Source of the DNA: Diphasiastrum complanatum
Lineage: Eukaryota > Streptophyta > Lycopodiopsida > Lycopodiales > Lycopodiaceae
DNA length: 64,000 bases
Reading direction: 5' to 3'
NCBI GenBank assembly: GCA_029204225.1
Contig: CM055115.1
Location: 8,921,466-8,985,465, forward strand
Each line of letters starts with the position of its first letter. Position 1 is the first letter of the stretch. Position numbers and translations under genes: made by a program. This document shows positions 21,701-33,110 of this stretch, in pieces. A model generated the notes under the pieces. It saw only the letters and a list, made by a program, of their open reading frames with translations. It was not told where the DNA came from and did not search any database.

Positions 21701-22728
21701 ATTGCACACTCACCATCATTTGCGGTATAGATTACCTTCCTATCACCATCAAATGCCATTAAAGATGAAAAATACTCTTTATGATATGTCATATGAGAAG
21801 TGGCTCCACTATCAATCCACCAAGGATCAATGTCTCCATGATTAGCCAACAAGCAAGATGACATAACAAAAGCATCATTTGAAAGAAGCTCATCCCCACC
21901 CTCATCAATAGTTAGATTGGTTTGCTTTTCCCCTTGATCCCTCTTTTTCTTAAAACAATCACTAGCAAAATGCCCTTTGACTCCACAATAGAAACATTTT
22001 AGCTTAGATCTATCCTTCTTTTTGCCAAAAGTAGAGTGCTCACCTTGGTCTTGCCCTTTAGACCAATTGCTTTTACCTTTGCCCTTGAACTTGCCTTTAG
22101 AGAACATTGCCTCCTCTTCTCCTCCTTGAGATGTAGAAGATGCTCCCACTCTTGCTTGCAACCTGAATTCTTCAGCCAACAAGACCTCTTGCAAGTCTCC
22201 AACACTTGGTAAACATTTTTGGATAGCATAACTTTGAACAAGATTAGCATGATCATCCAACAAGCCATTGAGAATCACTTGAACAAGCTCCTCATTATTT
22301 ATGCCATCATTAATGCATGCTAACTCATCATTCAATGCTTTAACTCTCAAAACAAAAGCATGTCCATTCTCACTCTTCTTTTGCATACAAGAAAAGATTT
22401 GCCTTCTTAAAGTCAACACTCTAGAAGTAGACTTGGATTCATAAACCTTCTTCAAGGCTTCCCAAGCTTCACTAGATGATGTGCACTTACCAACCTCTTT
22501 GATAAGCTCATTTGTCACATTCATCTTGATCATGTGAAGGGCTTTCTTTGCCCTCTTGTCATACCTCAATTGTTCTTGAGGTGCCAAAGGTCTCTCCTCC
22601 ACACCTACAACAATATCCATCAACTCATTCATCTCAAGCAAAGACTCCATCCTTACTTTCCAAGTAGAATAGTTGAGGGAGGTAAGCCTATCATTGCTTT
22701 CCAACATGTAGCCTCCATTTGTAGCCAT
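18778..22728 (-). CDS. Copia-C Gag-Pol polyprotein
   Basis: This is one uninterrupted frame. It is open from Met 22803, but the MATNGG Met at 22728 matches the usual copia gag start and was chosen. Domains, in residues counted from 22803: UBN2-type gag about 50-230; zinc knuckle CFYCGVKGHFASDC about 269-282; protease DSGAT about 329; pre-integrase HKRMGHLN with CEECALSK about 465-510; integrase Asp (HSDIHG) about 524, Asp (RSDNGGEY) about 588, Glu (NGVAERKN) about 624; reverse transcriptase with YVDDIILSGG about 1013; RNase H with DSDFAG, SSSEAEY and a final FCDN...HIEV segment to about 1320. All catalytic residues expected for copia are present. It ends VEEGV with the stop in the LTR. It makes capsid, protease, integrase and RT for self-copying. 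Confidence 0.95.
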   Translation of the reverse strand: MATNGGYMLESNDRLTSLNYSTWKVRMESLLEMNELMDIVVGVEERPLAPQEQLRYDKRAKKALHMIKMNVTNELIKEVGKCTSSSEAWEALKKVYESKSTSRVLTLRRQIFSCMQKKSENGHAFVLRVKALNDELACINDGINNEELVQVILNGLLDDHANLVQSYAIQKCLPSVGDLQEVLLAEEFRLQARVGASSTSQGGEEEAMFSKGKFKGKGKSNWSKGQDQGEHSTFGKKKDRSKLKCFYCGVKGHFASDCFKKKRDQGEKQTNLTIDEGGDELLSNDAFVMSSCLLANHGDIDPWWIDSGATSHMTYHKEYFSSLMAFDGDRKVIYTANDGECAIKGIGTIPISLSTNRNIELKDVLLIPSITKNLLSVSQMLDKGFKVEFDGDACLIKKGCSIIAKGKRQGKLFKLDACVVANQVGCMANEQMSIQEVWHKRMGHLNYKALEVIAKKEVVRGLPKSLTCLNHVCEECALSKSHRLPYTRSISRSKMLFSLLHSDIHGVTTISNGGAKMYVTFIDDFSRFCWVYLLKSKDEVFDVFVKFKVAIETQFTTKIKCLRSDNGGEYISNKFKAFCDEHGIKREYTCPRTPQQNGVAERKNRTLCESAKAMRLNANLPKPFWSDALLCANFLCNRWPSVVLEGKTPFEALFGTKPNVKFLRTFGCICYFNITLDDRTKEDPSSRKGIFVGYSEVSKAYRIYVPSIKKVFTSRDVIFDESNIPKVVSSDDGVVATNVLDDNGVDDTLDVDVEEASSSQIPRRTPRHKVKPSRLTYDGKGKQVVDGSNYAFLTSFDVPSCVDEARQKEEWIQAMDLEFEALMKNNTWRLVELPKGKSAIGCKWIFKVKTNQDGSINKLKARLVAKGYAQEHGIDYEETFAPVAKMVSIRVIISLATLYGWDLWQLDISNAFLNGDLEEEVYMEQPESYVSHSKPNHVCFLQKSLYGLKQAPRSWYARLNSFLLSQNFTMSEYDHSLYFRISANDVTILLIYVDDIILSGGNKEDIEDIKKALKKEFEVHDLGLLSYILGIEVIRTSQITFISQEKYAISILNRFHMVDANPIDTPMESHVKLTIRGNERSFEDITLYRKLIGSLIYLTITRPDLSYCVGRLSQFMQDPSIEHWKLGKRILRYISGTKDFGIVYRGSSPNLFGFSDSDFAGDLMDRKSINAHAIFIGDGAISWMSKKQATISLSSSEAEYKALTSCTKEMVWIKRMIMELHLLDFSESPIIFCDNLSAQSLASNPVFHARSKHIEVAYHFVREQVLAKEIKLEHVPSKECVADIFTKALGKDLFFKHRTSLGVLSKSMLKLVEEGV
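18783..18794 (-). other. Copia-C polypurine tract
   Basis: The minus strand reads GAAGAGGGAG immediately before the 3' LTR. This is where plus-strand DNA synthesis is primed. It also encodes the last codons of Pol (VEEGV), so coding and priming sequence overlap. Confidence 0.8.
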
Positions 22729-23325
22729 GTTGCAATGATTGATCTCTGATCTTTGACCTGTTCCAATGCAGTAAGCACTCTCTTGAATCAACAAATGAAA
22801 CACAAGAAGAAATCACAAAGATTTGGAACCTAAAACCTTACTTTTTCTCTCTTTTCCTCACTTTTTCCTTAATTTTAGCCACTAGTTTTATGATTTCTTG
22901 ATCAAACCAAGACCAAACCTCAATATACTTGCTTTTCCCTCACTCCTAAGATTGAAATACACTCTTGAATCATTCAGCAAACTGAAAATCAGAGGGTTAC
23001 ATCAATTTTGAAGTTTTTGACATGAAGAAGCAAGAAATTGAATCAAAAAACTATATGCTAGAATGGAAAACTAATAGGATCTTGTTGGATCTTGCATCTC
23101 CCTCTTTCCAAAACAATTTTTGTCTCCTTATTCTGATAAGTACAGAGGGAATTCGCCCTACTTCAATTGAAATGCATACAAATGATGTTTTGATCACAAA
23201 GATCCAATTTCTACACATAAATCAACAAGATTTTTAGCTAGAAACTTGATTGGAATGCTACAAAAGCAAACTCGCCCACAAATCTCTTCTAAATCTGGCA
23301 AAACCTGCACATTTGGCCGCCTAAT

Positions 23326-23337
23326 GCTCTGATACCA
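23326..23337 (-). other. Copia-C primer-binding site (initiator Met tRNA)
   Basis: The minus strand reads TGGTATCAGAGC immediately inside the 5' LTR. It is the same 12-base site used by Copia-B and by the LTRs at 35025 and 44731. Confidence 0.93.
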
Positions 23338-23990
23338 TGTGAAAAACTCAGATCCAAAAGATGCTAAAGTTTCATAAAGATCTTGGCCATGGAAGTTATG
23401 CACATCTAGATTGAAAAAATGATAGAAATTGTGATGTTAAGCATACTAAACATCAACTAAACATCAAAATCTGATCATAAGCTTCCACAAACAGAAACTT
23501 GCTGTCCCTGTCCGTACTTCAGAGCCTACAACCTGCATTTCACACGTGTGAAGCCATAGCAACAAAGAAATCACAATTCTAGTGGCTAGAATGCAAGATA
23601 TGAACAAAAAAGTGAGAGAGAAGAAGATGGACCTTCAAAGAGCATAACATTCATTCAATAGAATGAAAATGAGATGTGTACATACTCGTGGAGATGGCTA
23701 TTTATAGCAGCCATAGTGCCTCTTGGCCACTTGTCTAATGATAGGCTAAAATTGGGGTCCAATAGGATTCACCCATATACCTAGAAATTTGGTCAAATAG
23801 GAATGCACCAAATTATGAGCCAATAGAAGAGCTCCACACTCGACCTCCTCTAATTAATGTGACCTCAAAAGTAGTGTACACATACTTTGGGCCTCTACAT
23901 ACATGTATGAACCTATCTCTAACTTTTATTTGGCCATAGGCCTACAAAATCTCAAGTTAGGAAAATACTACTAGTTGACAATTTTTCACA
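23338..23990 (-). repeat. Copia-C 5' LTR
   Basis: It is the same 653 bp as the 3' LTR and is followed outward by the TCCTA target duplication and inward by the primer site. About 600 bp (22729-23325) of leader lie between the primer site and the gag Met; no other gene is seen there. Confidence 0.92.
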
Positions 23991-25912
23991 TCCTATACGC
24001 CTTCCAATACCAAATGATATGTTCACATGGGCAACAATAGCACACATGCTATCAAAGGTGAAGGTACAGTAAGATTGAGCTTTGCAAACGATCAATCTAA
24101 GCTACTTTGAAATGTACTGCATGTACCAAATCTATCTACAAATTTGATCTTTGTTAGCGGAATTACAGATCTAGGACATAAAGTAGAAATTGAATCCGAT
24201 GAGTGTAAAGTAGTTAATAGGAAAGACAGGATCCTAGCACTCGGAAAGAGACATGGATACTTGTATAGATTAAATCATTGTTGTTCTACCTCTAGTCAGG
24301 CTCTTAGTACTTCTATTCAAAGAAATAACAGTTCATTTTGGCATTATAGACTTTGTCACCTAAATTATTCTTTTGTACAACAAATGTCTAAACAATCTAT
24401 TGCTGTTGATCTCGACTATCCAGATAGGAAAGTCAAATTATCTACTTTGTCTAGATTGTAAACTGGCCATGAAACCATTTAGATCAAGCCATCAGCATGT
24501 TTCTAGCGGATTGCTTAGTGTACTTTATCAAAAAGAAGTCAAAAGCTTTCAATTGTTTCAGAATCTTCAAGGAGCATGCAGAGAAAGAAATTGGCAGACA
24601 AATCAAAGCCCTGAGGTCCAATAATGGTGGAGAGTACATCTCTACTAAATTCAAGGAGTACTGCCAGAGCCAAGGCATTGAACAACAGTTTATCACTCCT
24701 TATTCGCCTCAATCTAATGGCTTAGCCGAGAGGAAGAATCGTACCCTGGTAGAGTCAGCCAAATGTATGCTGGCACATGAATCTTTGTTGCAGAGCTTCT
24801 GGGTTGAAGCTGTCTCCATTGCAGCCTACGTCCAAAACAAATGTTCGACTAAGGCCCTCATAGGCAAAACACCACATGAGGTTTGGATAGGATCTAAGGC
24901 TTCAATGAAGAACCTTCGAGTGTTCGGATGCATCACCTATGCGCACATCCCGAAGGAGACCAAGAAGAAATTCAACTTCCGAGGTCTCAAGACCATCCTT
25001 ACTGGATACACTTCATCTGACCAAGCTATACGACTTCGATACCTAGTAGATTTTACTCAGTAGGGATACAGTCTTTATCGACGATCAATTTCACGATTTC
25101 AAAGGCAAATGCAAAGTTCCATGCAAACCTTCGATGCCTTTGCCTCCGATACGACAATTCGAGCCTCGGGCTCAAGCGTGCCTATAATCAATGGACTACC
25201 CCAATGTCAAACTGGCATGCAAAGCACACTACATCAGTTACAAACGTCATTACGGAATTTTCCTACGTAAACTTCAGTTTTACGGAATTTGTCATCCATT
25301 AACATTGATTTGTAACCCAACTGTAAGAGCACATGCGTATGACCACTCAAATCCATTGTAAATCTCTCATGCATGTCAGAATCACTCTGAGAATCAACAT
25401 GCAACTAATCCATGCAAGCACAGTACTACAAATTAGGGAAATGACTGGCATGCAATCAGAACAATTTCAAATTTTGCCAATTTTACTCACAAAATTGCAA
25501 AACTTCAGATGCTCATAACTTTGGCTATAGGACACCAAATTGGGTGCTGCAAAGCTTAGTACAGAGGGAGACCAAGTGAATAAGATGCTTGCTAAACAGA
25601 TGTTGTCTTCCGAACTTGACATGACCGATCTGGACGAAGCTCACTTCTGTTTGGGCATTCAAATTCACAGAGACGGAGCTAGAAGTCTGATCTTTATCAC
25701 TCAGCAACGGTATCTTCACAATACCCTTATCAGATACAATCTAATCAATTGTAAACTCGCTCACTCACCAATGGATTCAGGCTTGGGATTATCGAAGGGC
25801 CAATGCCAAGATGTGGTTATGGAACTTAAGACGATTATTTCATATTTAGAACATCTACGAGGCTATATAAAGAGCATTTGTTCTCGCATATGTCTTTGAA
25901 ATGGACTGAAGT
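23991..25912 (+). pseudogene. Copia-A protease to RT, third copy, 3' part
   Basis: It resumes exactly where 18129 stopped (CCTATACGCC). It contains the pre-integrase region (FWHYRLCHLN), then integrase in another frame with RSNNGGEYIS, SPQSNGLAERKN and RVFGCITYAHI. About 25200-25560 is unrelated sequence replacing most of RT; RT resumes with HFCLGIQIH. The RT-to-LTR fusion is the same as in the arms, but here the LTR TATA (CTATATAAAGAG) is kept while both arms lost about 9 bases of it. The integrase is not split by the 2-kb insertion. Confidence 0.8.
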
Positions 25913-27081
25913 GAAGTTAGTGAGTTAGTCTATTCTCATTTTATTGATGTGAATGATTTACTCTCTCTATGCTATTTTTAAGATTATACTTATGAAGTTT
26001 TGCTCATATAGTAGAATCTCAATATTCTTATTTAAGTGATCATTGTTATTCCATGCAATGAATGCTTGTGTGATGAGAGGGGAAGTAATGCTTGTTACCA
26101 TAATTGAAATACAAGTGACAAGTCCGAAATCTTAGTACATACATAAACGATGAATGGCATGTAGTTCCAACTTCTATAATTCCATTATCCAAATTTCATT
26201 AAAGCAAATCACAAATTGTTATAATATCTATCAGTCTGCAACGTGTAAACAACCTAAAAGTGAAATCCTAAATTCTTCATAGTAAAGCCTGAGGAGATAG
26301 GGCTGAATCATGATACCTAAAGGCCAACTAGTGATGTCTAGCATAGCCTCCTCCTAGTCACCCATGTAGTATAGGCTCTAGCTCAAGACCCTCATCCTCA
26401 CCTTGTTGACATATTTGCTGTTCTTTGAAAGACAAATAGCAATTTGGCATGCGGTGCAACTTGAAAATGCGATGCATAGTCCGACCTAGCTAAATAAATA
26501 ACGAGTACCGAGGTTAATCATGGCATTCTATTACCTAGTCATATTCCAGGCAACTCCCTTGGATCACTTTGTTGGGTTGGTATCCAAAGTGTTTTTTGGT
26601 CTCATTTTTTAGCCCTCTTAGGGGTCCAGTATGCATTTACACGTTCTAGGGTACTACCTATTATGTAGCGACTAGGGTTTTGAAGGTGTCCAAATAGCAT
26701 ATATATAGAGATCGATAGAGAGAACACCACACATTTGATTGAGAGAGAGAGGGAGAGAGAGAGAGAGAGAGCGCGAGCGAGCGAGAGTGAGACCGCGAAC
26801 GATTTGCCAAGAAGAACCTTACTTGAATGCAGACGTGTTGAATGTAAGAGACAGAGGACGGAACTCAATAAATTCCTTCGAACCTCTGAGTCAGTGATAA
26901 TCCGTAGCTGGGTTCGTCGACAATCTCAAGGCGAATTTTACTTCATAATTTTTTTTGTCTTGACAACGTTCTCAAGCTATTTCAGAAGGTACAGCGGTAG
27001 GCCGGTAGCCTTACTTTGATTTCTGCAAAATACACAGACGGCAAAGGTTGCTTCCTTAACTCTGCCTGAAGAAACACCGCC
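25913..27081 (+). other. Upstream flank and leader of the central BYPASS1-like copy
   Basis: It is collinear with 56037-57176 and with the reverse of 6317-7473. It holds the altered TATA (ATATATAG, about 26700) and the GA microsatellite (26741-26781). No other gene is seen. Confidence 0.6.
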
Positions 27082-28025
27082 ATGGTTTTTGTAAATTCGC
27101 TGTGATCTCACGGTCATGGTGCTGCCAATATGTCATTTCACGACAATTTGTCGTCATGTCTGCAAAAATTGGAAGAGTCAATTGGAGATAAGTTTTTCAC
27201 AGTAGACTGGATGCATATGCTGTGGATATTCTCAGATCTTCTCTTGCAGTCGTTTTGGATCTAGTGGAGAAGGTTGTTTTTCCACTAAAATGCTTTAGTA
27301 CTCTGATGGATGAGACAATGCGACTTATGAATGTTTATAAAGCTTTGATGACGGGTATTTCCAGATTGCAAATTTATGGGCGGGTAGTCCATATAGCGGT
27401 TGAAGCTCTTCAAGCAGGTGGGGATGACTATGATACCATAGTTCAGGCTCTAAATCATTGCCGACGAGAGATGTCCAGAATACATCAAGCAAACAAGCAA
27501 CTTGTTGATATGAAACTTGAGGCAGAGGAGGAGCTTTGGAATTTGGGTAGCAGATATGCAAAGCAATTTGATCCTTGCGCAGTAATTTACCCCATGAAGA
27601 GCATAATTTCTTTCGTTTCAATGATTCTTCTGTTTGGACTCCTTCACATGGATAGTTCTTACTCCGCTAAACTGATTGCGATTTGTTCGACGGGCAAATG
27701 GGCTAAATCTACTTCTAATTCACACCAAACGCTTATCGAACGAATTGGCTTGCGGTTCAGTGAGGAAACGAAAGAGAAAATTCTTCTAAGAGAATTTGGA
27801 AACATGCAAGCTCATGTGGATAATTTTTTCATTGAATTTCGGTCATTAGGAGAACAGGTTCCGCGCTCGTTGGAATTGCGACTGTCAGATGTTACGGAGC
27901 TTCGGCATAGCTTAAACAGTCTGAACTGTGGTTTGGAAAGTTTGGAGTGCACCGTACGTGATCTTTTTGATGACATAGTCGCGGGTAGGACAAAACTCAT
28001 TTCTGCAGTAAGGAAATTTTGTTGA
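27082..28025 (+). pseudogene. BYPASS1-like pseudogene, central copy
   Basis: It aligns along the whole of the intact copy. Codon 8 has changed from CGA to TGA. A single base is missing at about 27212 (TGGATGCATATG against TGGATGCAGTATG), shifting the frame near codon 50. From 27222 the frame is open to the normal stop, so a 267-codon piece starting at an internal Met remains. The N-terminal helix and the conserved WM motif are lost from any such product. It is probably dead. Confidence 0.8.
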
Positions 28026-28608
28026 GTGATTCTTCACTAGTTGCACATCTAGAATGACTATCGCAAGATTATTTACTAGCTGGATATTGAGGAGTAACAT
28101 GGCATCAAATTAACTGACAAAAATAGAACATCTTTTATCGTTGTTTATGTTCTTGAAAGGCAAGATAATTGAGGTCTACAATCTACTTGGTAGAGAAAAT
28201 TGTAATTGTGATTGCTCTGTCTCATATGCTCGTGGCCTTTACTATGTCTCCTTTGTAGTATTACCATTGCGTCAGCATTTTGCTTAGAATATATCTGAAC
28301 GGGCACAAAGTTTTACAAGCCAAAAAGATAAGTTAATTCGTTAAGTGTCTTTCAATCAAAAAGAGCATGAACAATATAATTTCATCACTACGAGCTATAG
28401 GCATATGATCATCAATTGCAATCGTTTAAGGCAGAAGTTCAATAAACTCAAATTTGTGATTGCTCCCTGTTATACAATTCATGAAAGGACAAACTGTTGG
28501 AATTGAAATCTTAAGTGTCCTACGATGGCAGAAATCTATCAATACAGTACTATTCAATGTTTACAGTGTACACACATCCTTGTCATAAGTACGCTATGTC
28601 ATATATGC

Positions 28609-30360
28609 TATTCTATTTGAACGACAACAGATTTTGGGATCATAAAAACCCTTAGGCATAACTTAGTCAAATCTACAAAAGGCTTCAGTGCATAGCTCTA
28701 AGTCAAGCACTGCTCGAGTTAGACAATTTGAAATCTGCCTTATAGAACTCAAAAAGCAACAACGTGTGAGATGTCTGTACAATGGAATCATGGCATACAT
28801 CTAACTCGAGCACTGCTCAAATTAGACACCAACTCTGTCCAGATTACACACTCCTACCAATTATAGCACTGCTCGAGTTCGACAATTTGGAATCTGGTCT
28901 ATACAATTACAAAAAGCAAACTTACAACATATGTCTACAAAGCCTTCAGAGCATACCTCTAACTCGAGCACTGCTCGAGTTGGACACCAAATTTTGTCCA
29001 GATTATACCCTCTTGAAAAGGATTCATATAATACTTGTACAGTAAAAAATAGTCAAATATTATATGTCTACAAAAGGCTTTAGAGCATAGCTCTAATTCG
29101 AGAACTGCTCGAGTTAGACAAATTGAAATCTGCTTTATAGAACTAAAAAAAGAAATAGCATATGATATGTCTGTACAATGGAATCATGGCATACATCTAA
29201 CTCAAGCACTGCTCAAGTTAGACACCAACTTTGTCCAGATTATACAATCCTGCCAATTATAGCAAGCCTGACAAAAGAATCATAGCATATCTAATTCAAG
29301 CACTACTCGACTTCATTTTTTTTGGAATCTAGTCTACACAACTAAAAATGCAATCCAACATCATATGTCTACAAATCTTCAGAGAATACCTCTAACTCGA
29401 GCACTGTTCGAGTTGGACACCAAAATTTTGTCCAGATTATACACTCTTGGCAATTATAGCAAGCCTGACAAAGGAACCATGGTCAAACTTCTGTTATGAA
29501 TTGATCATTACCATTATGTTAGTTTGCATACCTAACTCGAGCACTTCTCGAGTTCCACAATTTGGAATCTAGTCTACACAACTAAAAATGCAATCCAACA
29601 TCATATGTCTGCACAGGCTTCAGAGCATAGCTCCAACTTGAGCACTGCTCGAGTTACACACCAAATTTTGTCAACATTATACACTCATGATATAGTATTA
29701 ATACTTGTTCAACTAAAAGACAATCAAATATCATATGTCTACAAAAGGCTTCAGAGCACAGCTCTAACTCGAGCACTACTCGAGTTAGACAATTTGAAAT
29801 CTACTTTATAGAGCTCAAAAAGCAATAGCATATGAGATCTCTGTACAATGGAATCATGGCATACATCTAACTCGAGCACTGCTCAAGCTAGACACCAACT
29901 TTGTCTAGATTACACACTCCTACCAATTATAGCAAGCTTGACAAAGGAATCATGGCAAACCTAACTCGAGCACTGCTCGACTTCCACACACAACTAAAAA
30001 TGCAATCCAACATCATATGTCTACAAAGGCTTCAGAGAATATCTCCAAATGAAGCATTGCTCAAGTTGGACACCAACTTTTGTCCAGATTATACCCTCCT
30101 GACAAAGGATTCATATAATACATGTAGAACTGAAAAATAGTCAAATATGATATGTCTACAAAAGGCTTCAGAGCACAGCTCTAATTCAAGCACTACTCGA
30201 GTTTGAAAATTTGTAGTCTACTTTATACAACTCAAAAAGCAATTGCTAATAATATGTCTATACAATGGAATCATGGCATGCATCTGCCTCGAACACTGCT
30301 CAAGTTAGACACCAACTTTGTCTAGCTTATACACTCTTGGCAATTATAGCAAGCCTGACA
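28609..30360 (+). repeat. Array 1 of palindrome-centred repeats
   Basis: About 16 copies of the motif CTCGAGCACTGCTCGAG or close variants occur, usually about 100 bp apart. They are embedded in recurring linkers such as GACACCAACTTTGTCCAGAT, GACAATTTGAAATCTG and GGAATCATGGCATACATCT. The linkers alternate, so there is a higher-order arrangement with blocks recurring at roughly 400 and 670 bp (28690, 29090, 29760, 30180). The motif is self-complementary except for its centre. Translations give repeats like TRALLELD, but frames are not sustained. Confidence 0.8.

Positions 30361-30363
<3 letters not shown>

Positions 30364-30399
<36 letters not shown>
30364..30399. repeat. CT microsatellite
   Basis: A run of about 18 CT units lies directly at the end of palindrome array 1. 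Confidence 0.9.
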
Positions 30400-30401
<2 letters not shown>

Positions 30402-31885
30402 AGTTTTCAGAATATTGCAGATATTTCTCTAGCATTGTGAACTCTAGCAAGGCGATATTCCTCAACGCCTTGGATATCTACTCGTGAAACATTTAATTTA
30501 TGACTACATTGTTTTCAAGGAATACAATATAGCAATGCGCTAATATTCAAAGGGGTAGAGGTTTTCTAAGAGATCATTTAGACACATTGCGATTGAATGG
30601 CGATTTTGATAATGCTTGCAAGAGTATGGAGTCTTTGGAAATGTGCCTACCTTACTATTGCCACTACTATTGTACCTGTATGATCTTGTCACTTTCGTTG
30701 TACCTGCATGGACTATATGAACTTGTCACTTCATTTTTCCTAAATGAATTGTAAATGCTAATGCTGACTTAGAAGCATAATCTCTGATTGTGTGCCTGTA
30801 TGATTTTGTCGCTTTTGTTGTTCCTGTGTAATCTGTTATTGCTAATCTTGTCTGAGCAGCGTAATCTCTAATCGTATTCTCAAATCTTTGCTAGTGAAAA
30901 CCTGGAGGGAAATTCAACTAGATTACTAATCTGTAGTATAATCTCTGCTCTCTAGATTGCTAATCTCTAGTCTAATCTAAGCTCTTCCAAGAGCCACGTT
31001 TCAAAAAATTTGCAAGTCACTAGTTTCTAGTCTCTAGTAGTCTAAAATTGGGAGAACCAAAATTCAAATTTAGTCAAGGTGAGAGTTTGGCATAGAAGTC
31101 TTATACCCAGTCGATTCTTAATTAAAACATAAATAAAACATAATTTTGCCATGTGTTTTTACAGCTTTTGCAATGCAATTTTGTTTTGGAAACACAAAAA
31201 TGCATTTGGGAATATATATGTGAGCATTGATATCTATGATTCTAGTTTCCTTTGATAATTATTTGAAATGTCTCACATATGTTTGAGCTCTTCTATATTT
31301 CACATATTAATTATGAAGTCATGTGTGTGTTATGAGACAATATATGAAGTCTCATGTATTACTAGTAACATATCTGATGACTAATGTCATCAAATATATT
31401 AAACAATTTGTTTAAAATGTTTGTCTTGAACGTTTTTGGTGATACTTGACATATTGTAGCCATAGCCGATTTTGTATTTTTGCTCTAATCTAATGTGGTG
31501 TATAGACTCCTTGTATTTACTAATAGGATGTTGTTCCATTACCAAACTACTAGCCTTTAAATGAACAACTCTTTGTGTGATCAAATTTGCTCTAGTCTTG
31601 AATTTTTGGACTTTGAACAAAGATTGTTGTGTTATTAAATAATTTTTTTTGTTTCCTTAAAAAACAAAAATATCTTTTAAACCCTAATCAATGAAACTAC
31701 CTAATGTAGTCCCAAAAATACTAGGTTTGAAATACACAAAGTCAGAATTACTAATGGTCATGACTCATGAGAAATTCACATGAATGATTTCTTTATCATG
31801 TCAATAAGTTGTCATTAGAACATTGGGGGAAAAATTGCATACTTTTTTTTCGGACACCTTTACTATAGTCTTAAAAAAAATTAGA
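30400..31885. other. AT-rich stretch, no gene recognised
   Basis: It contains short internal repeats: TTGTACCTG-TATGATCTTGTCAC-like phrases at 30670-30820 and CTAGATTGCTAATCTCTAG-like phrases at 30900-31040. No coding motif or element end was found. Confidence 0.5.
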
Positions 31886-31889
31886 TCCA

Positions 31890-33110
31890 GCCTACTTGAG
31901 CACTAACTCAAGTTGCAAGAGTTTTATAATGATACAAATTTATGGGTTCCTGTCTTGATTTGAAATTCCAACTTTGACATGTAACTCGAGCAATGCTCGA
32001 CTTAGATACTGTTAATTGGTAAGTATAGATGCTAAACTTTATTGGTTTCGTATTTTGAGAGCGGAAGAGATGGTCAATCTTGTCTTTCTTTCCAAGAGTG
32101 TTTGACTTTGACATGGTGGGCAACCAGCTTCTACTTCTAGCTCGAGCACTGCTCGAGTTAAGACACCAATTTAGGAAGTTTTTTTTCTGAATTCACTAAT
32201 ATGGTAAAATTACTTTTTTGCACTTTTATCAAAGTATATGCAATCACCTTCTACCTCTAACCAGTGAGCACTGCTCAAGTTAGCCAAGAGATTATGTTGT
32301 TGATGTTCAATGTAGCACAAATTTCTCCATCCAACAATTGTGTTCCAACTTTGGCATGTAACTTGAGCAATGCTCAAGTTATAAACTCTTTATTGGTAAG
32401 TAAAAATATTGAAGTTTATTGGTTTTGTATTTTGAGAAGCTTTAACAGAAGTTCTAACAGTCTTATTTTTACAATGATGTTCTAGCACTGCTCGAGTTAG
32501 CCCAAATTATGTTATTGAAATTGAATGTGTCACAAGATTTGTCCAGGCACCAATTTTGATCCGACTTTGAAATGGCCGGAAACTAGCTTCTACTTCTAAC
32601 TCAAGCACTACTCGAGTTAGGCAATTTTTTCGAATTTTTTTTTGGAACTCACCACTATGGAAAACCTATGGATTTGCACTTTTATGAAAGTGGATTCAAT
32701 TAGCTTTCCCCTCTAACTCGAGCATGGCTCGAGATAGCCAACATATTATGTTGTTGATGTTCAATGTAACACAAAATTTGTCCATCCGTCAAATGTGTTC
32801 CATATTTGACATGTAACTCGAGCAATGCTCGAGCTAGAAACTGTTTATTGGTAAATAAAAATACTAAACTTTATTGGTTTCGTATTTTGAGAGCGGAAGA
32901 GGGGGTCAATCTTGTCTTCCTTTCCAGTAGTGTCCGACTTTGACATGGTGGGCAATCTGCTTCTACCTCTAACTCGAGCACTGCTCGAGTTAGCCAACAG
33001 ATTATGTTGTTGATGTTCAATGTAGCACGAAATTTTTCCAATTGTGTTCCAACATTGACATGAAAGTTGAGCAATGCTCTAGCTATAAATTGTTTATTGG
33101 TAAGTAAAAT
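31890..33110 (+). repeat. Array 2 of palindrome-centred repeats
   Basis: About 11 variants of the same CTCGAGCAcTGCTCGAG core occur, many with AA in place of AC at the centre (GAGCAATGCTC). The linkers differ from array 1: ATTATGTTGTTGATGTTCAA, TGTTCCAACTTTGACATG and TTTATTGGTAAGTAAAA recur at about 32290-32400, 32750-32860 and 33000-33110. The two arrays therefore share the palindrome but not the linker, which points to the palindrome as the conserved unit. Confidence 0.75.

Larger units (their letters stand above)
18130..23990 (-). mobile_element. Copia-C: complete, apparently young copia retrotransposon
   Basis: The element is 5861 bp with 653-bp LTRs at both ends that look identical by eye, TGTGAAAAA...TTTTTCACA termini, an intact primer site, a polypurine tract next to the 3' LTR, a single open gag-pol frame and a TCCTA target duplication (18125-18129 and 23991-23995) inside a Copia-A protease. 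Identical LTRs mean very recent insertion. It is the only element in the window with all parts expected for autonomous movement. Confidence 0.93.

Noticed and set aside
20014-22268. Several plus- and minus-strand frames of 60-115 codons within Copia-C
   Set aside because: All lie over the intact gag-pol frame and have no motif of their own.
28782-30140. Short frames with repeated TRALLELD peptides in palindrome array 1
   Set aside because: The peptide is just the translation of the palindrome; frames break every few units and differ between units, so I do not consider it a repeat protein.
28609-33110. CRISPR array, suggested by regular ~100-bp spacing of a palindromic motif
   Set aside because: The spacers are themselves repeated and too long, the DNA is plant nuclear and there are no cas genes; it is a satellite-like array.
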